DNA from: Trebouxia sp. TZW2008
Taxonomy: Eukaryota > Chlorophyta > Trebouxiophyceae > Trebouxiales > Trebouxiaceae
NCBI GenBank assembly: GCA_002118135.1
Contig: BDIU01000498.1
Span: 1 to 52,257, forward strand
Direction of reading: 5' to 3'
DNA length: 52,257 bases
Shown: piece by piece, positions 1 to 11,847 of the stretch
How positions within the stretch are numbered: the first letter of the stretch is position 1
Layout of the letters: each line of letters starts with the position of its first letter
Notes under the pieces: model-generated
What the model was told of the DNA's origin: nothing
What the model saw: the letters and a program-made list of their open reading frames with translations, nothing else
Database searches by the model: none
Translations under genes and position numbers: made by a program

Positions 1-50
1 AGGGCGAAAGCTTTCGGCCCCTTTCGCTGCCGAAAGCTTTCGGCTACCTG
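1..50. repeat. Pair of palindromic GAAAGCTTTC motifs
   Basis: Two near-identical perfect palindromes lie 25 bp apart: CGAAAGCTTTCG at 5-16 and CCGAAAGCTTTCGG at 30-43, the second 14 bp long. They sit in a short CpG-containing stretch at the window edge. They could be a paired binding site in a promoter or part of a repeat that continues to the left. No function can be assigned. Confidence 0.5.
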
Positions 51-798
51 CCCGCTCACTGACCTGTTATTACAGCGTTGCTGCGCGCTTGCAAGATGTG
101 TACGTACGGAATAGTTTGATCCCCGCATTGGGACGAGTTTGCTGATATGTGTACGCTTCTGTAGGACAGCAGAAGTGCGAGGTTGTGTCCTGCATCGGAC
201 TGTGTACTTCTTGAACTATCAGGCTGATCAGGCTGGCACTGTCTACACTGTTTGATACTTCTGCCGTTCAAATACAGGTGCAGCGTTGGAAGTTGTGCCC
301 ATGCCGTACACGACCAAGCATCTGCACAATGAATTCGACAAGCACTTCGCTAGCAGCAGACCACTCTGCTAGTCGGCATCGCAGCCTGTGCACTCTCTTT
401 AACCAGCTGCAGCCAGTGCTTTAAACATTCAAGAACACACATTTCGAGCTTCAAGAGTATGGTTTCAGCAATTGGCGCCTTTGGCAGATGCTGCAGTCGC
501 GCAATTGGCCAACTTTGCGCTCATCAGTGCCAGTGCGAGTTCGCTCCCAAATTTGCATTCAGCGACTCAGAGGCTTTGAATACAATTGCTGAGCACAATC
601 AAAGCAGCGACAGTAAACTTGCATCATATGCCTAAACGTCAAGCCTGTGAGCACTCTCAGCCTATGCAGCTGAAAGGCAGCGCTGACCTAATAACATGTC
701 TCAAGTCCATCACACCTCAGAGTGTATGCTGCATGCTGGCATGAGGCACCTGATCTACAGCTATGTCTCCAAGCCATGACACCTCAGAATGCATGACA

Positions 799-1048
799 CA
801 TGCAGCGCTTGTCTGGGGATCTGCCTGGCAAATCAGAAGGGCTGCCTTCCACAACGTTTAAGGAGTTGTATGTCAAGCAGCAGGTGCAGTGCGCAGAGCT
901 GTCTGCACAGTGGATCCCATATGTTGACAGTACATCTGCCAAATTGGTCATTGTGCTGCAGATTCAGGAAGTAATCAAGCTGTTTGACATTGTTGTGCAG
1001 CATCTGTTACAAGCTAGCCAAGCTGTCCGACAGCGTGGCCCAACATAA
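799..1048 (+). CDS. Possible terminal exon of an unidentified protein
   Basis: An open frame of about 80 codons ends in TAA at 1046-1048. It reads as an amphipathic helical segment (FKELYVKQQVQCAELSAQ, then a run rich in Val, Ile and Leu). I do not recognise a family. The 1-550 stretch to the left is richer in CpG than the rest of the region, which in this window marks 5' ends of genes, so a plus-strand gene may start there. No upstream exons could be chained with confidence. It may be chance open frame. Confidence 0.25.
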
Positions 1049-2082
1049 ACAGGGCGCCATGCACCTGCTGCGTGTTCGTGACTGACCAATATCACATGAC
1101 CAAGTGACAGTCGCTTTCTTGTTCTGTGAACCTACCGGCGTCTGGCACGCGCTGACAAAAAGTTGTTTGTTTTCTGTGCTGCGTGAATGTGCAAATGTAA
1201 GTGTGCGCAGCAGCAACCAGCAGTGCTGGACAGCCTGTCAAGACATGATCAGCTGAGATAGCTCATGCTATGCAGTGCAATAGGTCTAGCTTTACGCTGG
1301 CTTCACGCACCAGATTGGGCAAGAGTATGCGGCCTCATCAAGCATGCCTTGTTTAGCTATTGTGGCTCACCATATATGCCATATGACAATACGGCTAGAC
1401 AAGTATGAAGTCTGGCAACGTAGGTCAGATGCAGTCACACTGAGCTAATATGAGCGCAAGAAATTTTCAAGCAACTTCAGCTTACATATTTAAGGCCTGA
1501 CTTTTGTCAACTTATGTCACTGACGGGTCGGTTCCTACAGAAGATGTTTGAGACAAATATCACAGACGTTACCTGAACATGGCATTGCTGACAACAGCAA
1601 TTCTACTTCGGTACATACATGTTGCAGGTGCGTAACCCATTCTGTACAGCAAGTCCAGTAATTTGATGCAAGGTCTCCCTAGATCAGCAACACAGCCCAA
1701 AACAATGATGGCTGAGACAGCAAACCCCGTACAAAACCAAGAAGTCAATCAGAGTGTCAATTACAGTACTGCATAAATGTCACAGTTGCCAGACAGCATG
1801 CTATAAAAAAAGCAGTTACTGCCGATGCAAAGCAGAGCACTAGCAGTATAGGGCTTGTTGAGCCAACACAAGCAGTGTAGACACGCTCTGTGTTGCTCAC
1901 ACATTGACCTCCTCAGTACATTATTTATGGACCCATCAGCACGCATACAAACCTCTGAACTCTGAAGCTGACACTGCTGTGCTGTATTGATTGTGTAGCG
2001 AGCCAAATTAAACTCGCCATGATGCTGCACATAGACATAGCCTTCCGCGCTGAAGCCCAGATTGTAACATGTGTTAATGCTA
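1049..2082. other. Intergenic; 3' flank of the phosphodiesterase gene
   Basis: About 1 kb with no exon that I can support on either strand. Short open frames on the minus strand at 1761-2141 overlap the end of the phosphodiesterase gene and look like chance. The part nearest 2083 is probably 3' untranslated sequence of that gene. Confidence 0.4.
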
Positions 2083-5000
2083 TCATGTGGTGCTGTTTGC
2101 TGCAGCTTCTGCCCATTGATTGTAGTTGGCGTTGACGCCATCTAGGATTGGCTGAGCCTCGGGGAACAGCTCAACAAGGGCTTTGAACATGGGGGTGCCG
2201 ACAATGTTGAAGAAGCCCATCTGGGAGCGGGTCATGCCCCCCTGCAGGCTGCGGTCCATCAGGGGGCTCACTGCCAAACCAAACGCCTTCTCCTTGTCAC
2301 CCTGTGCACACAATTGCATGTATGAGGAACCTCGTCTCTTGCTAGCTTGCCCTTTAACCAGTGCATGGGTGCAAACAGAGGTATATGTCATCAGTGATGC
2401 AGCTGGTGCTGTGAGATTTGTTGATTCAGCAACAATCACATGATGAACTGACTGCATTGTTTGCATGCAAAGCAGATCACATGCAGTAGCGCTGTGCCAG
2501 ATTGAACAGCACGATTGTAGCTCTAAAATCAGACACTGTCAAAGCTGCAGCGTCTAGGACAACTGGCATCAAAGTTATGAAATCATGCACGATCTGCTAA
2601 TTAGTAGACGTGTCATCCGAGCGCAATGCAGAAGTCACTGCTACATATACGCTGGGATGCTGACCTGGCGGAAAAACTCTTCCTCTAGCTGATATGCCCA
2701 GCGCTTGTGAGTCTTCAAACCAGCCGCCAGGTGACCAATGTCTGCACACTTCAGCACCATCTGCAGGGCACACAAGGGCAAGGTGCTGACAAAAATGCCA
2801 ACTTGCGCCTGTGACGCAGAGAGTCATAGCTGTTTCAACATCAGGCAACGGTAGCCAAGATGAAAGCAGAGCCTATGCTCAGTTTGTGCCATAGGTGCAT
2901 GCTTTCATAGGCCATGTTCTGCAGACGCCAGAGTGCAGCTGCAAGAGTTGTCATTCATGCAGTGCCAGCATGACATCCCTGATTTCCTGCCTGATGCTTG
3001 CTATGCCCTGGGCTCTGCATGCATGCAAACATGCACATGCTACAGCCACGCAAGCCAGCAAAGCATGTTCTGTACACAGCAACCAAATATATGGTGCCAA
3101 TGTCATTTAAACTGCAATAGGAAAAGCAGGTAGTACCTGATGGACTAGAGTTTTGTCTTCAGCCTTGATGCCATCCCAGTCCTCTATTGCACATTTAGGC
3201 GCCCCAGCAGGCGCTTCCCCAGGGTCACTTGACGGATTCCTCTTGAACGCTGCCTACAAGCTATGCAGACATGGTGCAAAACTGGCTTGACATTCACAAC
3301 GCCCAAAGACGGCAGTCATGCTTTCGTTTTCATGAGCACAGTTTGCACTGTGAATTGGGCAGGGTCATGGATGCCTGATCAGGGCCTAGCGTGCTGCACA
3401 ACTAGTGATAAACTTGATCCCCACGCATTGTTGAGGCATGTTGTCAAAGGGCAGCTGGTGAAAGGAAAGTGCTCAGCTTCAAGCAGGCTCGATACTGGGT
3501 TTGGTCTTGCTTCACAACGGCAGCATGCTTACCTGGAATCTGGACATGATGTCAAAATGCTTCTTCATGTCTGTGCCCAGCACCATGTTGATGCAGGTGC
3601 TGCGCAGCTGTGTCAGCTCATCTGATCCCAACATTGACATCTGCAAGGGCATCATAACAAAAAGTGAGTGCTGGTTGATAGACTCAATGTCTGCCAGATC
3701 AGAGCCTGTACAGTTTCTCATGCATGGATAAGCTAAAGCATCAAGGTAGGTGTGACTCATGCACATAAAACAATGTGAATCCCTTGCAGACTGACATATA
3801 TGATGCAATGCCTTTTTGCTGCAGAAGCATTTATGCACAAACTCCTGACAAGTTGCAGTGAAACAGAATGATGCTCAAAGAGCCTACATGTACAGCAGAG
3901 ACTTACCGGTAGGTACGCACACTCTGGGGTAAACATTACCCTGATAGCAGCAGACAGGTGGTGATTCTCCAGCGGTGAGATGTCATTGTATGTGATGGCC
4001 AACGGGTGAGCAGTCTTGATCAGGAAGTCATTGTTCAAGCCCCCATGCTCATAGTCATGCACTGCAGCTGACCAATATGCTGACAGCAAATGAACCCTAG
4101 TGAATGCTCTGCTCTTCATGATGCCTCCGTGGATGACTAGCATGTGGGTCATTTGCACCACTGACGCCACATGGATGCTGTAGCAACACACACACACACA
4201 CAAGGGTCAAAGCATTGTTCTTCATGATGCCGACGTAATACAGCAGCGTGTTGCTGCAGCAATATGTATGATGTGGTCCAAGCGTTGCTTTCTATGATGC
4301 CTGCATGAATGACAAATATGTCGGGCATTGGCACCATTGACGCTATATGCATGCCGCAGCAACACACATAATGTGGTCAAAGCATTGTTCTTCATGTTGA
4401 CGCCATGGCACAGCAGCATGTGGGTTCTTTGATGACACAGCTGTGTCAAGACAAAGACCAGTGAATATTGCATGGCCAAGGGACATCGTGTCAGTATTGT
4501 TTGGCGGTGGTGGTGGATGGGAAAAAAGTAGCTGAGCCTTTTGCTGCTACAGTATACTGACAGCTTGCAGAGTTTGCAACTCATGCTGAACGGTGATCAT
4601 GCACCCAGACTGACTGATAGAGCGATGCGGGTCTGTGAATGACACGAGAAGAGCTTGCATGCACAGATGCATGCTGACAAAGGCAAGGATGGCACCTGTT
4701 GTGATACGGATTGTTCATGTCATATCCAGCCTCAATCTTCTGTAGGAAGCACCAAAACTTTGCTGGGTCAAAGTGATAGTGGCTGATCAATCCAGCAATC
4801 TTGTAGAAGTGGTACACAAGCAGGGCCAGCGTGTTGCTTAGTGTAGCCTCAGCAAAGGCAAAGATGTCAAACTGCCAGTTGTTCTCTGCATCCTGCAGCA
4901 CGCAAAGCAATCTGACAGAAGTGCACAAGCAGCGACCGCGTCTTGCATGATGTGGCTTGAGCAAAGGCAAAGATAACAAACTGCCAGTCGTTCTCTGCAT

Positions 5001-8000
5001 CCTGCAGCAGGCAAAGCGTGTACTGTGAGCTGGCCTGCATTTGCGAGCATAAGCTCATTGCCAATGACAGCATGCTGGGTCAATGATTGTTAGTGGACAC
5101 AAAAAATGACAAAACTCATCACAACACTTGCTGAAAGATGCTGCCCATGCTATGCTTTTGCTATCAGCAATGTGAGCAAGCCTGTACAGTCCCTATTGCA
5201 CAAGAACGTATGATTTGATGAAGAGTCACCATGTTGTCCCCAATGGTGATGACGATAAGTGACAACAATGACAAATTTGAGAAAGATGATCGTGATGATG
5301 TTGATGCTAATGACAGCATTGTTCAGGCAGCATGCATGGCATGCCTGTCAATCTCATGATGTCATGCTTTCTGCTGACCTGGAGGAAGCGCTCTACTTCA
5401 GTTGTCAGCAAACGCTCTACAAAAATATCAGTCTTGTCGCCCAAAGACTGCTGGCTTGGCAGCGCTGATGCCTGCCTTGTTGCTGGTGTCAGCTTGTTGA
5501 AGCTGCCCTGCACCCAATTTGGGTATTTTGAGGGTGCATTTGCATTGGCATCAAACAGGGTCGGACAAACAAAGAATCAGCTGTATTTTGAAGCACTATC
5601 AAGCAGACACAGACCTTGTTCAACACCATGAGATCAGCCTGGCCACTGCCTCAAGGGGTATCTTGAGATCAGAGCACTGTCAAGTTGTAGGTCAGGACAT
5701 CAAGCATCAAGGCATGTAGCATCAGGCATCAAGTCTTACAGCATTGGGCCTCCAGGCATGTACTGTGAGATATCAAGGCTTACATCCAGGCTTGTCTGAG
5801 ACGCCTGGGATGGCGTGACATACCTGAAGCAGTTGCAGCATTGACCTGCCAACCTCTGAGTCCATGCGCTGGTCCTGCAGCAGCTGTGTCTCCAGAGCAA
5901 CCGGCTGCCTCAGGTTGGTGTCTGACTCGCTCAGCAAGTTGTACAGATCCAGAGCCTGTTGCACCGGCGGCGCTGTGCCCTGGGGGCAGCACACATCATC
6001 AACTGAACAAGGCAAAACAAGTATCGAGCCTTCTCAAAAGCCATCACTGCAGGTGGGACACTGATCCCTTCCAAAGGGAGTTAGTTTCTGCTAAGATTGT
6101 CGTCCATAGCAAGCATCAAGCTGCAGTCATAGCAGTGATGCATGCATGTGCTGTTTCTTGCAGCAGAGGCACTCAGCTGAGATCAGGGCAGGCATTGTGC
6201 AACAATGATTGCAGCGCTGCAACTCAGGAAGACGTTGGAAAGCGATCTTGGCTCATCACTCTTGCTCCCTAACAAAGCTGCAGTGCTACTGCTGTAGCTC
6301 TGGTTGCAACATAAACACAGGCGCTAGGATAGTGGCTAAGCACACCACAGCTTGTTTCAAGAGAGAGCTGCAATGCTGGAAAGACATTGTGTTGTCTGAA
6401 TGTCAACAGTTCCACATCAGATATCCTTATCGTGACGCTCAAGACAAGCCAGCCTTGTGAGACAGGACTTTTGCCACATACACCTAGCACCTACGCTGGA
6501 ACATGTAATCCATCACTACTGTTCATATTGCACGAGGGCATGAGCTCACCGCAATGCAGCCCTGTAGGAAGTTCAGGGCCTTGTCTATGGGGGTATCAGA
6601 GTCAAAGCCTGAATGCCGGTGCGAGAACTTGTCATGCAGGATGACCTCCAGGCGCTGTGCAAGCTCCTCTGCTTCCTGCTGCATCCTTTGCTGCTGCTCA
6701 TGCATTGTGATGGAGTCCTGCTCTAAGAGCTGATTCTGCCTGCATCATGTCACACACTTTGGCTGTCAGCAGACAACACAGCTGTATTGTGAGCATGCCA
6801 GGCATGCAATGTATGCATGAATCAATGTTCTTGGCATTAATATGGAGTCCTGCTTCAACAGCTGATTTTGCCTGCAGCATGCCACATGCTTCTCATGGCT
6901 GTGCCAAGCATCAGCAGACCAGCTGTGCATCTTTGAACTTGAGCATCATCTGTGCTTGGCCTGTATATGTTTAGAACACCCTGTCCCACAGACTCCCTTT
7001 GCTTGGCACTGCACACTCTGTGTGTGATTGACACTGGCTTAGGAACCTCCCTTCATCATGTTCAGTGAAAATGTGAACTGGACTTAAGGTATGTTCACCT
7101 ACCTTTGCAGGGCATCTTGGTGGGCGGTAAGCTGGAGCTCAAGGTGCTTCTGCTGGGTGATGTTGTACCGCTTCACCAGCACTGCAGGGCTGGCATCTAC
7201 CGGGTCCTGCATACACAGGCTTGAGCTAGAAAAGGCGTGCATGCATGCTGCTGAAGTCAGAGTGGCACAGGCCTGTGATGCCGGCACATTGACTCTCCGC
7301 CAGTGGAACAGCCATAGCATCCATCATTGTTGCACACACTGCACTTGAGCACGCTGCTCTGATAATAGCATGAAGCAATTCTCGCCAGTCCTGGCACACA
7401 GGCAATGCATGCAGCTGTGAGATGGCTGACAAGTGATGAGTGCAAGTCCAGTGGTGACAGCTCTCATAGTTGCATCGAATTCTTCTGACTCAAGGGCGCG
7501 TAAAAATGTCTAGTCACTGATGCAAGGCAAGGGAGGATCACACCAGCATGGGCCACATCTCAATCATATAGAACTTGGTTGAGCCGTCTTTCTTGCTCCT
7601 GTGAGGCTGTGTGTGGCGGTGACATTCCAGCTGCAGGGCAAACACTGCATTCACCGCTTCATCATATGCACCCTGTGCTTCTTCTTCACCACCTGCAGAT
7701 GAGGGGCAGGGTGAGCAGTGCCTGACAGGCAAAGAGCGTGACCATCGACAGACACATTTGCGGGCAGAAAGACAGACGGGCAGGCAGGCAGTCATGCTTA
7801 TGGGCGGACAAACAGCTAGCCAAACAGATGGACAGACAGACTGACAAGCAGATAGCCAGACAGACTCACGGACAGAACCATTTCCACCCTGCGCTTTTTG
7901 CTGACAATCAAGAGACACCAAAGTACTGATGGTCGATTGCTTACCAGGATAGACGCCTTCGTCAAATAGACTCCTCAGGCTCAGGCCACCTGTCCCAGGG

Positions 8001-9876
8001 TGCTCTGCATCACCAACAGCAAGCATTGCTCAGTGCCTTGTGAAAAAGGCGACAGGGGGATGGGTAGCATTGAGACTTGAGACCAGGCCATGAATTGACG
8101 CGCCAAAGCGCGTGCAAAGTGTAAGATTGTGGTAATGGTGATGCTGTGGACATCAGCGTAAGACCACCATAATGCGAGCAGGCTGTCCACATGCGAAGCA
8201 GTAGCAGTAACAACATGACCAGAATGCAATCATGGTCGTATGCATCGCAAAAGGTATGTGGCATCTCACTGTCAGCCCAAGCTTTGCAAATATGCTTGTT
8301 GGCCTGATGTCTTGGTAGAGTCAGCTGAGCAAGCATACATTACCTGCCTGTGTGTGCTTGAACGCTACCATTGCAGAATCGTTGGCGTTCAGCAACATGC
8401 CTTGGCTGTTAAACATGAATGTGTGCAGCGGATTTCTGTGGTGCATTGCATCCACTCTCAACGCTGTCAAGCTTGTGTCCAACTCCACTGTGTGCATCAG
8501 CGCTGTTTCCACCTGTTGCGGCCCCGTCCTCACCTTTATTGCCTGCAGCAGCAGTGTGTTGTCAGAAGCAGGCCAGTGAAACAATCAATATGTCATTAAG
8601 AGTTTGGATTAGACCAATGCCTGCGGGGTGCCAGTGAAAAGTGGCTTGCCAAGCACTGTCAAGCACTGCTAAGCACTGTCTGAGGAAAGTGTTAACGGCA
8701 ACAGGCCAGCTAATGGTCAATATGTTGACAGGAAGTTTCATCGAGAACACAATGCCTATGCAGTGCCAGTAGCCAGTTGCTTGCCTAGCCCTCCTGAGTG
8801 ACTAGGCACTGCTGTGTGACTAACTGGTAGGACCAATTTGATGAGGGCAGTCATGACGCTGGGGTCCTGACCTGAGAGACTTGTCATGCTGGTCTCGATA
8901 TGATGTGCAGTTAGCGCTTTGATCATGATGAAAAGCAATTGCAAAAGGCTTTCGATCCACACAACCTGATGATTATCTTTTTAAGCTCTTCTGCTTGACA
9001 TGCATTAAAGTAGGACAAAATTGTACGAATGACAACGGCACAAGAGCATAACAAGTATGTGAGGCAAACAATGACAATCACAAGCAAACCTGGATTTGCC
9101 GTTACACAATCCAGCTGAGTGTCGTCATGCACAATATTGCAGAATTTACCTTGCTGTCCACCTGACAAACAAAGCCATGGCCATCTGCTTTGACGCCTTG
9201 AAACAAGGGCATCAGAAAGTCTGATAATTTTAGCCATGACTGGTGAGAATCACCCTGCATAACCACAGACTGCATCAGCGCCCTGGCAAAAAAATTGTGC
9301 ATCAGCTTTGCTGCAACATATGTCCAGCCTGCATACCATCACAGATGACACCAGAAGATTTGCGGACATCTTGCCAATGAATGGTCGACGTTTTGCTAGC
9401 AGGTGTAAGCAAGATCACTGCCTGCAAGTATGGGTTTGCGCCTGTGGCACATTCACCTGAAAGCACTTGAGAAGCCATGCACGCCTTCCTTGCTTCTTGT
9501 CCTCTGGGTATGCTTTGTACATTTCAGCTGCCTCTGCTTGCAGCCTGGGTAGGCCAAACTCTTTTCTACAAGCTCTGTTCTGAAAAAGGGCACGAGCATA
9601 GTCTTGCAATCCCCCAGGACTGCGTCATTCGGCAAAGACATCGTGAGATGATACATTTCTGACGATCAGTGCGTCAGTCTCGCGTCTGATCACGCAGCAT
9701 ATTCCATACCTGTGAGGATCTTCATATACGCCTGACACCACTACAGCCACGGGCTTTCGTAGCTCGTGCAAGATTCGCAAGTCTTGCAAGCTCCAAATCG
9801 CCTCAGCGTCGTCTTCAGCATCATCCGCCTCGCGGCGCCCGTCCCTTGACGCTGAGGCCTTGTCTTGACCTGTCAT
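2083..9876 (-). CDS. PAS-domain class I cyclic-nucleotide phosphodiesterase
   Basis: Exons on the minus strand: 9876-9710, 9619-9457, 9269-9150, 8542-8344, 8004-7945, 7692-7544, 7206-7103, 6739-6550, 5979-5824, 5507-5379, 4892-4696, 4177-3907, 3640-3533, 3253-3137, 2760-2665, 2301-2083. Phases agree throughout and give 814 aa. The middle holds a PAS domain (NPLHTFMFNSQGMLLNAND onwards) and then a Gln/Glu-rich coiled coil. The C-terminal third is a PDEase_I catalytic domain: the metal-binding HNxxH is formed across a splice (YHN then SIH), followed by AVHDYEHGGLNND, NDISPLENHH, TDMKKHFD and KCADIGHLA. The family hydrolyses cAMP or cGMP to the 5' monophosphate. A PAS domain upstream suggests control by a ligand, redox state or light. 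The first ATG considered is at 9876, but the frame stays open upstream, so the N terminus is uncertain. The third exon could instead begin at 9254. Confidence 0.88.
4205..4460 (-). repeat. Decayed tandem copies of the start of a phosphodiesterase exon
   Basis: The real exon begins at 4177 and codes SIHVASVVQMTHMLVIHGG. Upstream in the intron, the acceptor plus this coding start recurs at about 4300-4365 (HIASMVPMPDIFVIHAG) and again, more decayed, at about 4380-4450. A shorter fragment follows the CA run at 4188-4202. Each copy carries its own CAG or GCAGC-like acceptor. Confidence 0.75.
4935..5012 (-). repeat. Duplicate of a phosphodiesterase exon start
   Basis: The exon starting at 4892 reads DAENNWQFDIFAFAEATLSN. 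About 115 bp upstream in the intron is a second copy, acceptor included, that reads DAENDWQFVIFAFAQATSCK before it decays. A stop is soon reached in the continuing frame, so it looks non-functional. Confidence 0.85.
6830..6890 (-). repeat. Duplicate of another phosphodiesterase exon start
   Basis: The exon starting at 6739 reads QNQLLEQDSITMHEQQQ. A copy of its first 40-50 bases, acceptor included, lies about 145 bp upstream in the intron and reads NQLLKQDSILMP before it diverges. Confidence 0.75.
7781..7865 (+). repeat. GACAGAC/GGCAGAC-rich degenerate short repeat
   Basis: A run of degenerate AGACAGAC-type units lies in the intron between two phosphodiesterase exons. It looks like an old microsatellite and has no coding content. 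Confidence 0.5.
8572..8785. repeat. Intronic tandem duplication of about 130 bp
   Basis: Two diverged units (about 8572-8650 and 8701-8780) share AGGCCAG, then TCAATATGT, ACCAATGCCT/ACAATGCCT, GTGCCAGT and GGCTTGCC in the same order. They lie in the intron before the PAS exon and are older than the other duplications in the gene. Confidence 0.55.
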
Positions 9877-10080
9877 CAGAGAGTCAGTCACCACTCTCCG
9901 CGTCTCCAGACATGTTTTGCAGGAGTGACAGCGGTGTCAGCAGCAGTCGATCAAAGTGTTCTCAATCACATGTGGACCATTCGCTATCGGTCCGGCCAGA
10001 CTTTGACGGCCTGCGCTGAGCAGATTAAGCGCCCAGCCATTTTTTCGCCAGCTAGTTAGTCATTTTCGCAGCTGACGATG
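9750..10080. promoter_or_regulatory. CpG-rich 5' end of the phosphodiesterase gene
   Basis: CpG is dense around 9781-9850 (about seven sites in 60 bp, including CGCGGCGCCC) and sparse in the gene body downstream. The same pattern occurs at every divergent promoter in the window. It covers exon 1 and the probable transcription start region. No TATA box was recognised. Confidence 0.5.
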
Positions 10081-10107
10081 CAGCTGTTGAACTTGATCAC
10101 TCACATC

Positions 10108-10254
<147 letters not shown>

Positions 10255-10363
10255 GTCCTCAGACAATGTCAACAATGAATCAATGCAAAGCAGACACCTA
10301 ATCCAAAATAAGCATGCAATAAATAATGGAAATGAAATAAGTATGCGCCTCTAACATGTGCTG

Positions 10364-10625
10364 TCAAATGGCTCGAACAGCCGTATCCACAGGCTTATAT
10401 GGGGCAGCAGGGTATGTTACTGCCGATCGCTGCTGAGCAATGGACTGGCTTGTAGATATCTGCGCGGCAAAGCAAGTATGCAATGCCGTGGGTACTGAGC
10501 CTGGAGTCTGTGCAAAGGCCACACCTGCTGGCGCGGCTTGCAACTCTGCATCCGGTGCGAGATTCCCCTTCTTTCTGGCTTGACATGCTCCTGCTTGCTT
10601 TTTGACCATTTGCTGATGCTTAACC
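10364..10625 (-). CDS. Possible terminal exon of an unidentified protein
   Basis: An open frame of about 85 codons ends at 10364 and reads HQQMVKKQAGACQARKKG and then an Ala/Pro/Gln-rich segment. Copies of its first 30-40 bases (CATCAGCAAATGGTC) occur upstream at about 10640-10660 and 10730-10750. That matches the exon-start duplication pattern seen at confirmed exons, and so gives weak support that this is a real exon. A further exon-like segment (YALNAKPARGERAVLLRCSK, then GT) lies at 10945-11025. Product unknown. Confidence 0.3.
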
Positions 10626-10629
10626 AACA

Positions 10630-10790
10630 CCTCAAAACTGCGACCATTTGCTGATGCTGCAACAACAGCTCAACACTGCATGACAGCATATTGTGTGGGC
10701 TATTGAAAGGCAGCCTATGCTTGCTTTTTGACCATTTGCTGATGCTGCAACAACAGCTCAGAACTGCATGACAGCATATTTTTTGGGCGC
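10630..10790 (-). repeat. Tandem copies around TTTGCTGATGCTGCAACAAC
   Basis: On the plus strand, the segment with TTTGCTGATGCTGCAACAAC and AGCTCA(A/G)CACTGCATGACAG occurs at about 10643-10690 and 10733-10783. A shorter first copy lies at 10608-10640. The unit is about 92 bp and covers the start of the possible exon at 10364-10625. Confidence 0.7.
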
Positions 10791-11099
10791 CTGAAAGACT
10801 TGCAGTGACTATGCCATCGACATGCTGACATCATGTGACTCTGTCTGTGTCCATGTGCATGGCCAACTGTATGCTGACATCATGTGACACCGTCTGTGTC
10901 CATGTGCATGGCTGAGGCTGCTGGCAATATTGTGAGTCACACCAGACACCTTGCTGCACCTCAATAGCACAGCTCTTTCCCCTCTGGCTGGCTTTGCATT
11001 CAAAGCATACTCTGTGACAGCTTGGCACACGTCATTGGCATCTGATCATGCAGACACTTTAAATACGGACTACATCAGCAACCGCAGCGTGTCACAGCG

Positions 11100-11185
11100 T
11101 GGTATCAGTCATTGGCATGAGTCACTGGCATCAGTCACTGGCATCAGTCATGGCATTAGTCACTGGCATCGGTCATTGGCATCTG
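11100..11185 (+). repeat. 13-bp minisatellite of CACTGGCATCAGT type
   Basis: Six to seven imperfect copies of a 13-bp unit with the core TGGCATCAGTCA lie in a row. They show no coding conservation and lie just left of the first Cys-rich exon. Confidence 0.8.
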
Positions 11186-11316
11186 CATTGCTGGACCCAT
11201 GCAAAAGATATGGGTAATAGCCCTATGCACTCTCTGCTTACCTATATTGCCGCCTGTTCATCAGCAACTTGGTCGTTCAGAGTTTTGATAAGGCCTGATC
11301 TGTCATGATTCTGCAG

Positions 11317-11811
11317 ACATTTGCATTAGTGACTACGGCAACTATGGGGCGATCACTGTGGAGACTTGCTCAACAGCAACGTGCCCTTTGGCACATGCAG
11401 GTGGCCGATGCATCACAGGAGGTGAGGCATCTGCTGTCAAACGTTACAGCCACTACATGCCAGGCCGCACAAGTTTTCATCTACAGCAATTGTGATGTCC
11501 ATGCACGAGTCTTCATCTACACTAGTTGTAATGTCCATGCATGTCTGTCACCTCCTGCTCTTCACTGTGCATTCAACCTCTAAGCCAGTGCAGATGCTGC
11601 TCTTCAATATTGCGATTGCATCATATATCTTGTGGGATTTGAGTATTGTGAATGCATGCAAAGTCTGCTCGGCCAGTGCCCATTGTGCCTTTCCTGTCCA
11701 GTCAAGCTGTGTTTGATCTCTTACCACAAGCAAACACGGGCGCCACCATTTTCTGATCCACTTGCATGCCACAAGCAAACGTGGACATCACCAGCAACTA
11801 TACTCACCTGC

Positions 11812-11847
<36 letters not shown>

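Noticed and set aside
4188..4202. CA dinucleotide run
   Set aside because: It is short and ordinary, and is only noted as the left border of the duplicated exon-start copies.
7738..7929. Plus-strand frame rich in Arg, Gln and Lys
   Set aside because: It is the translation of a degenerate GACAGAC microsatellite inside a phosphodiesterase intron.
8872..8965. Exon-like minus-strand segment before the PAS exon (ALTAHHIETSMTSLSG)
   Set aside because: It ends in phase 1 and would break the frame of the PAS exon. Skipping it joins exons 9269-9150 and 8542-8344 in phase.
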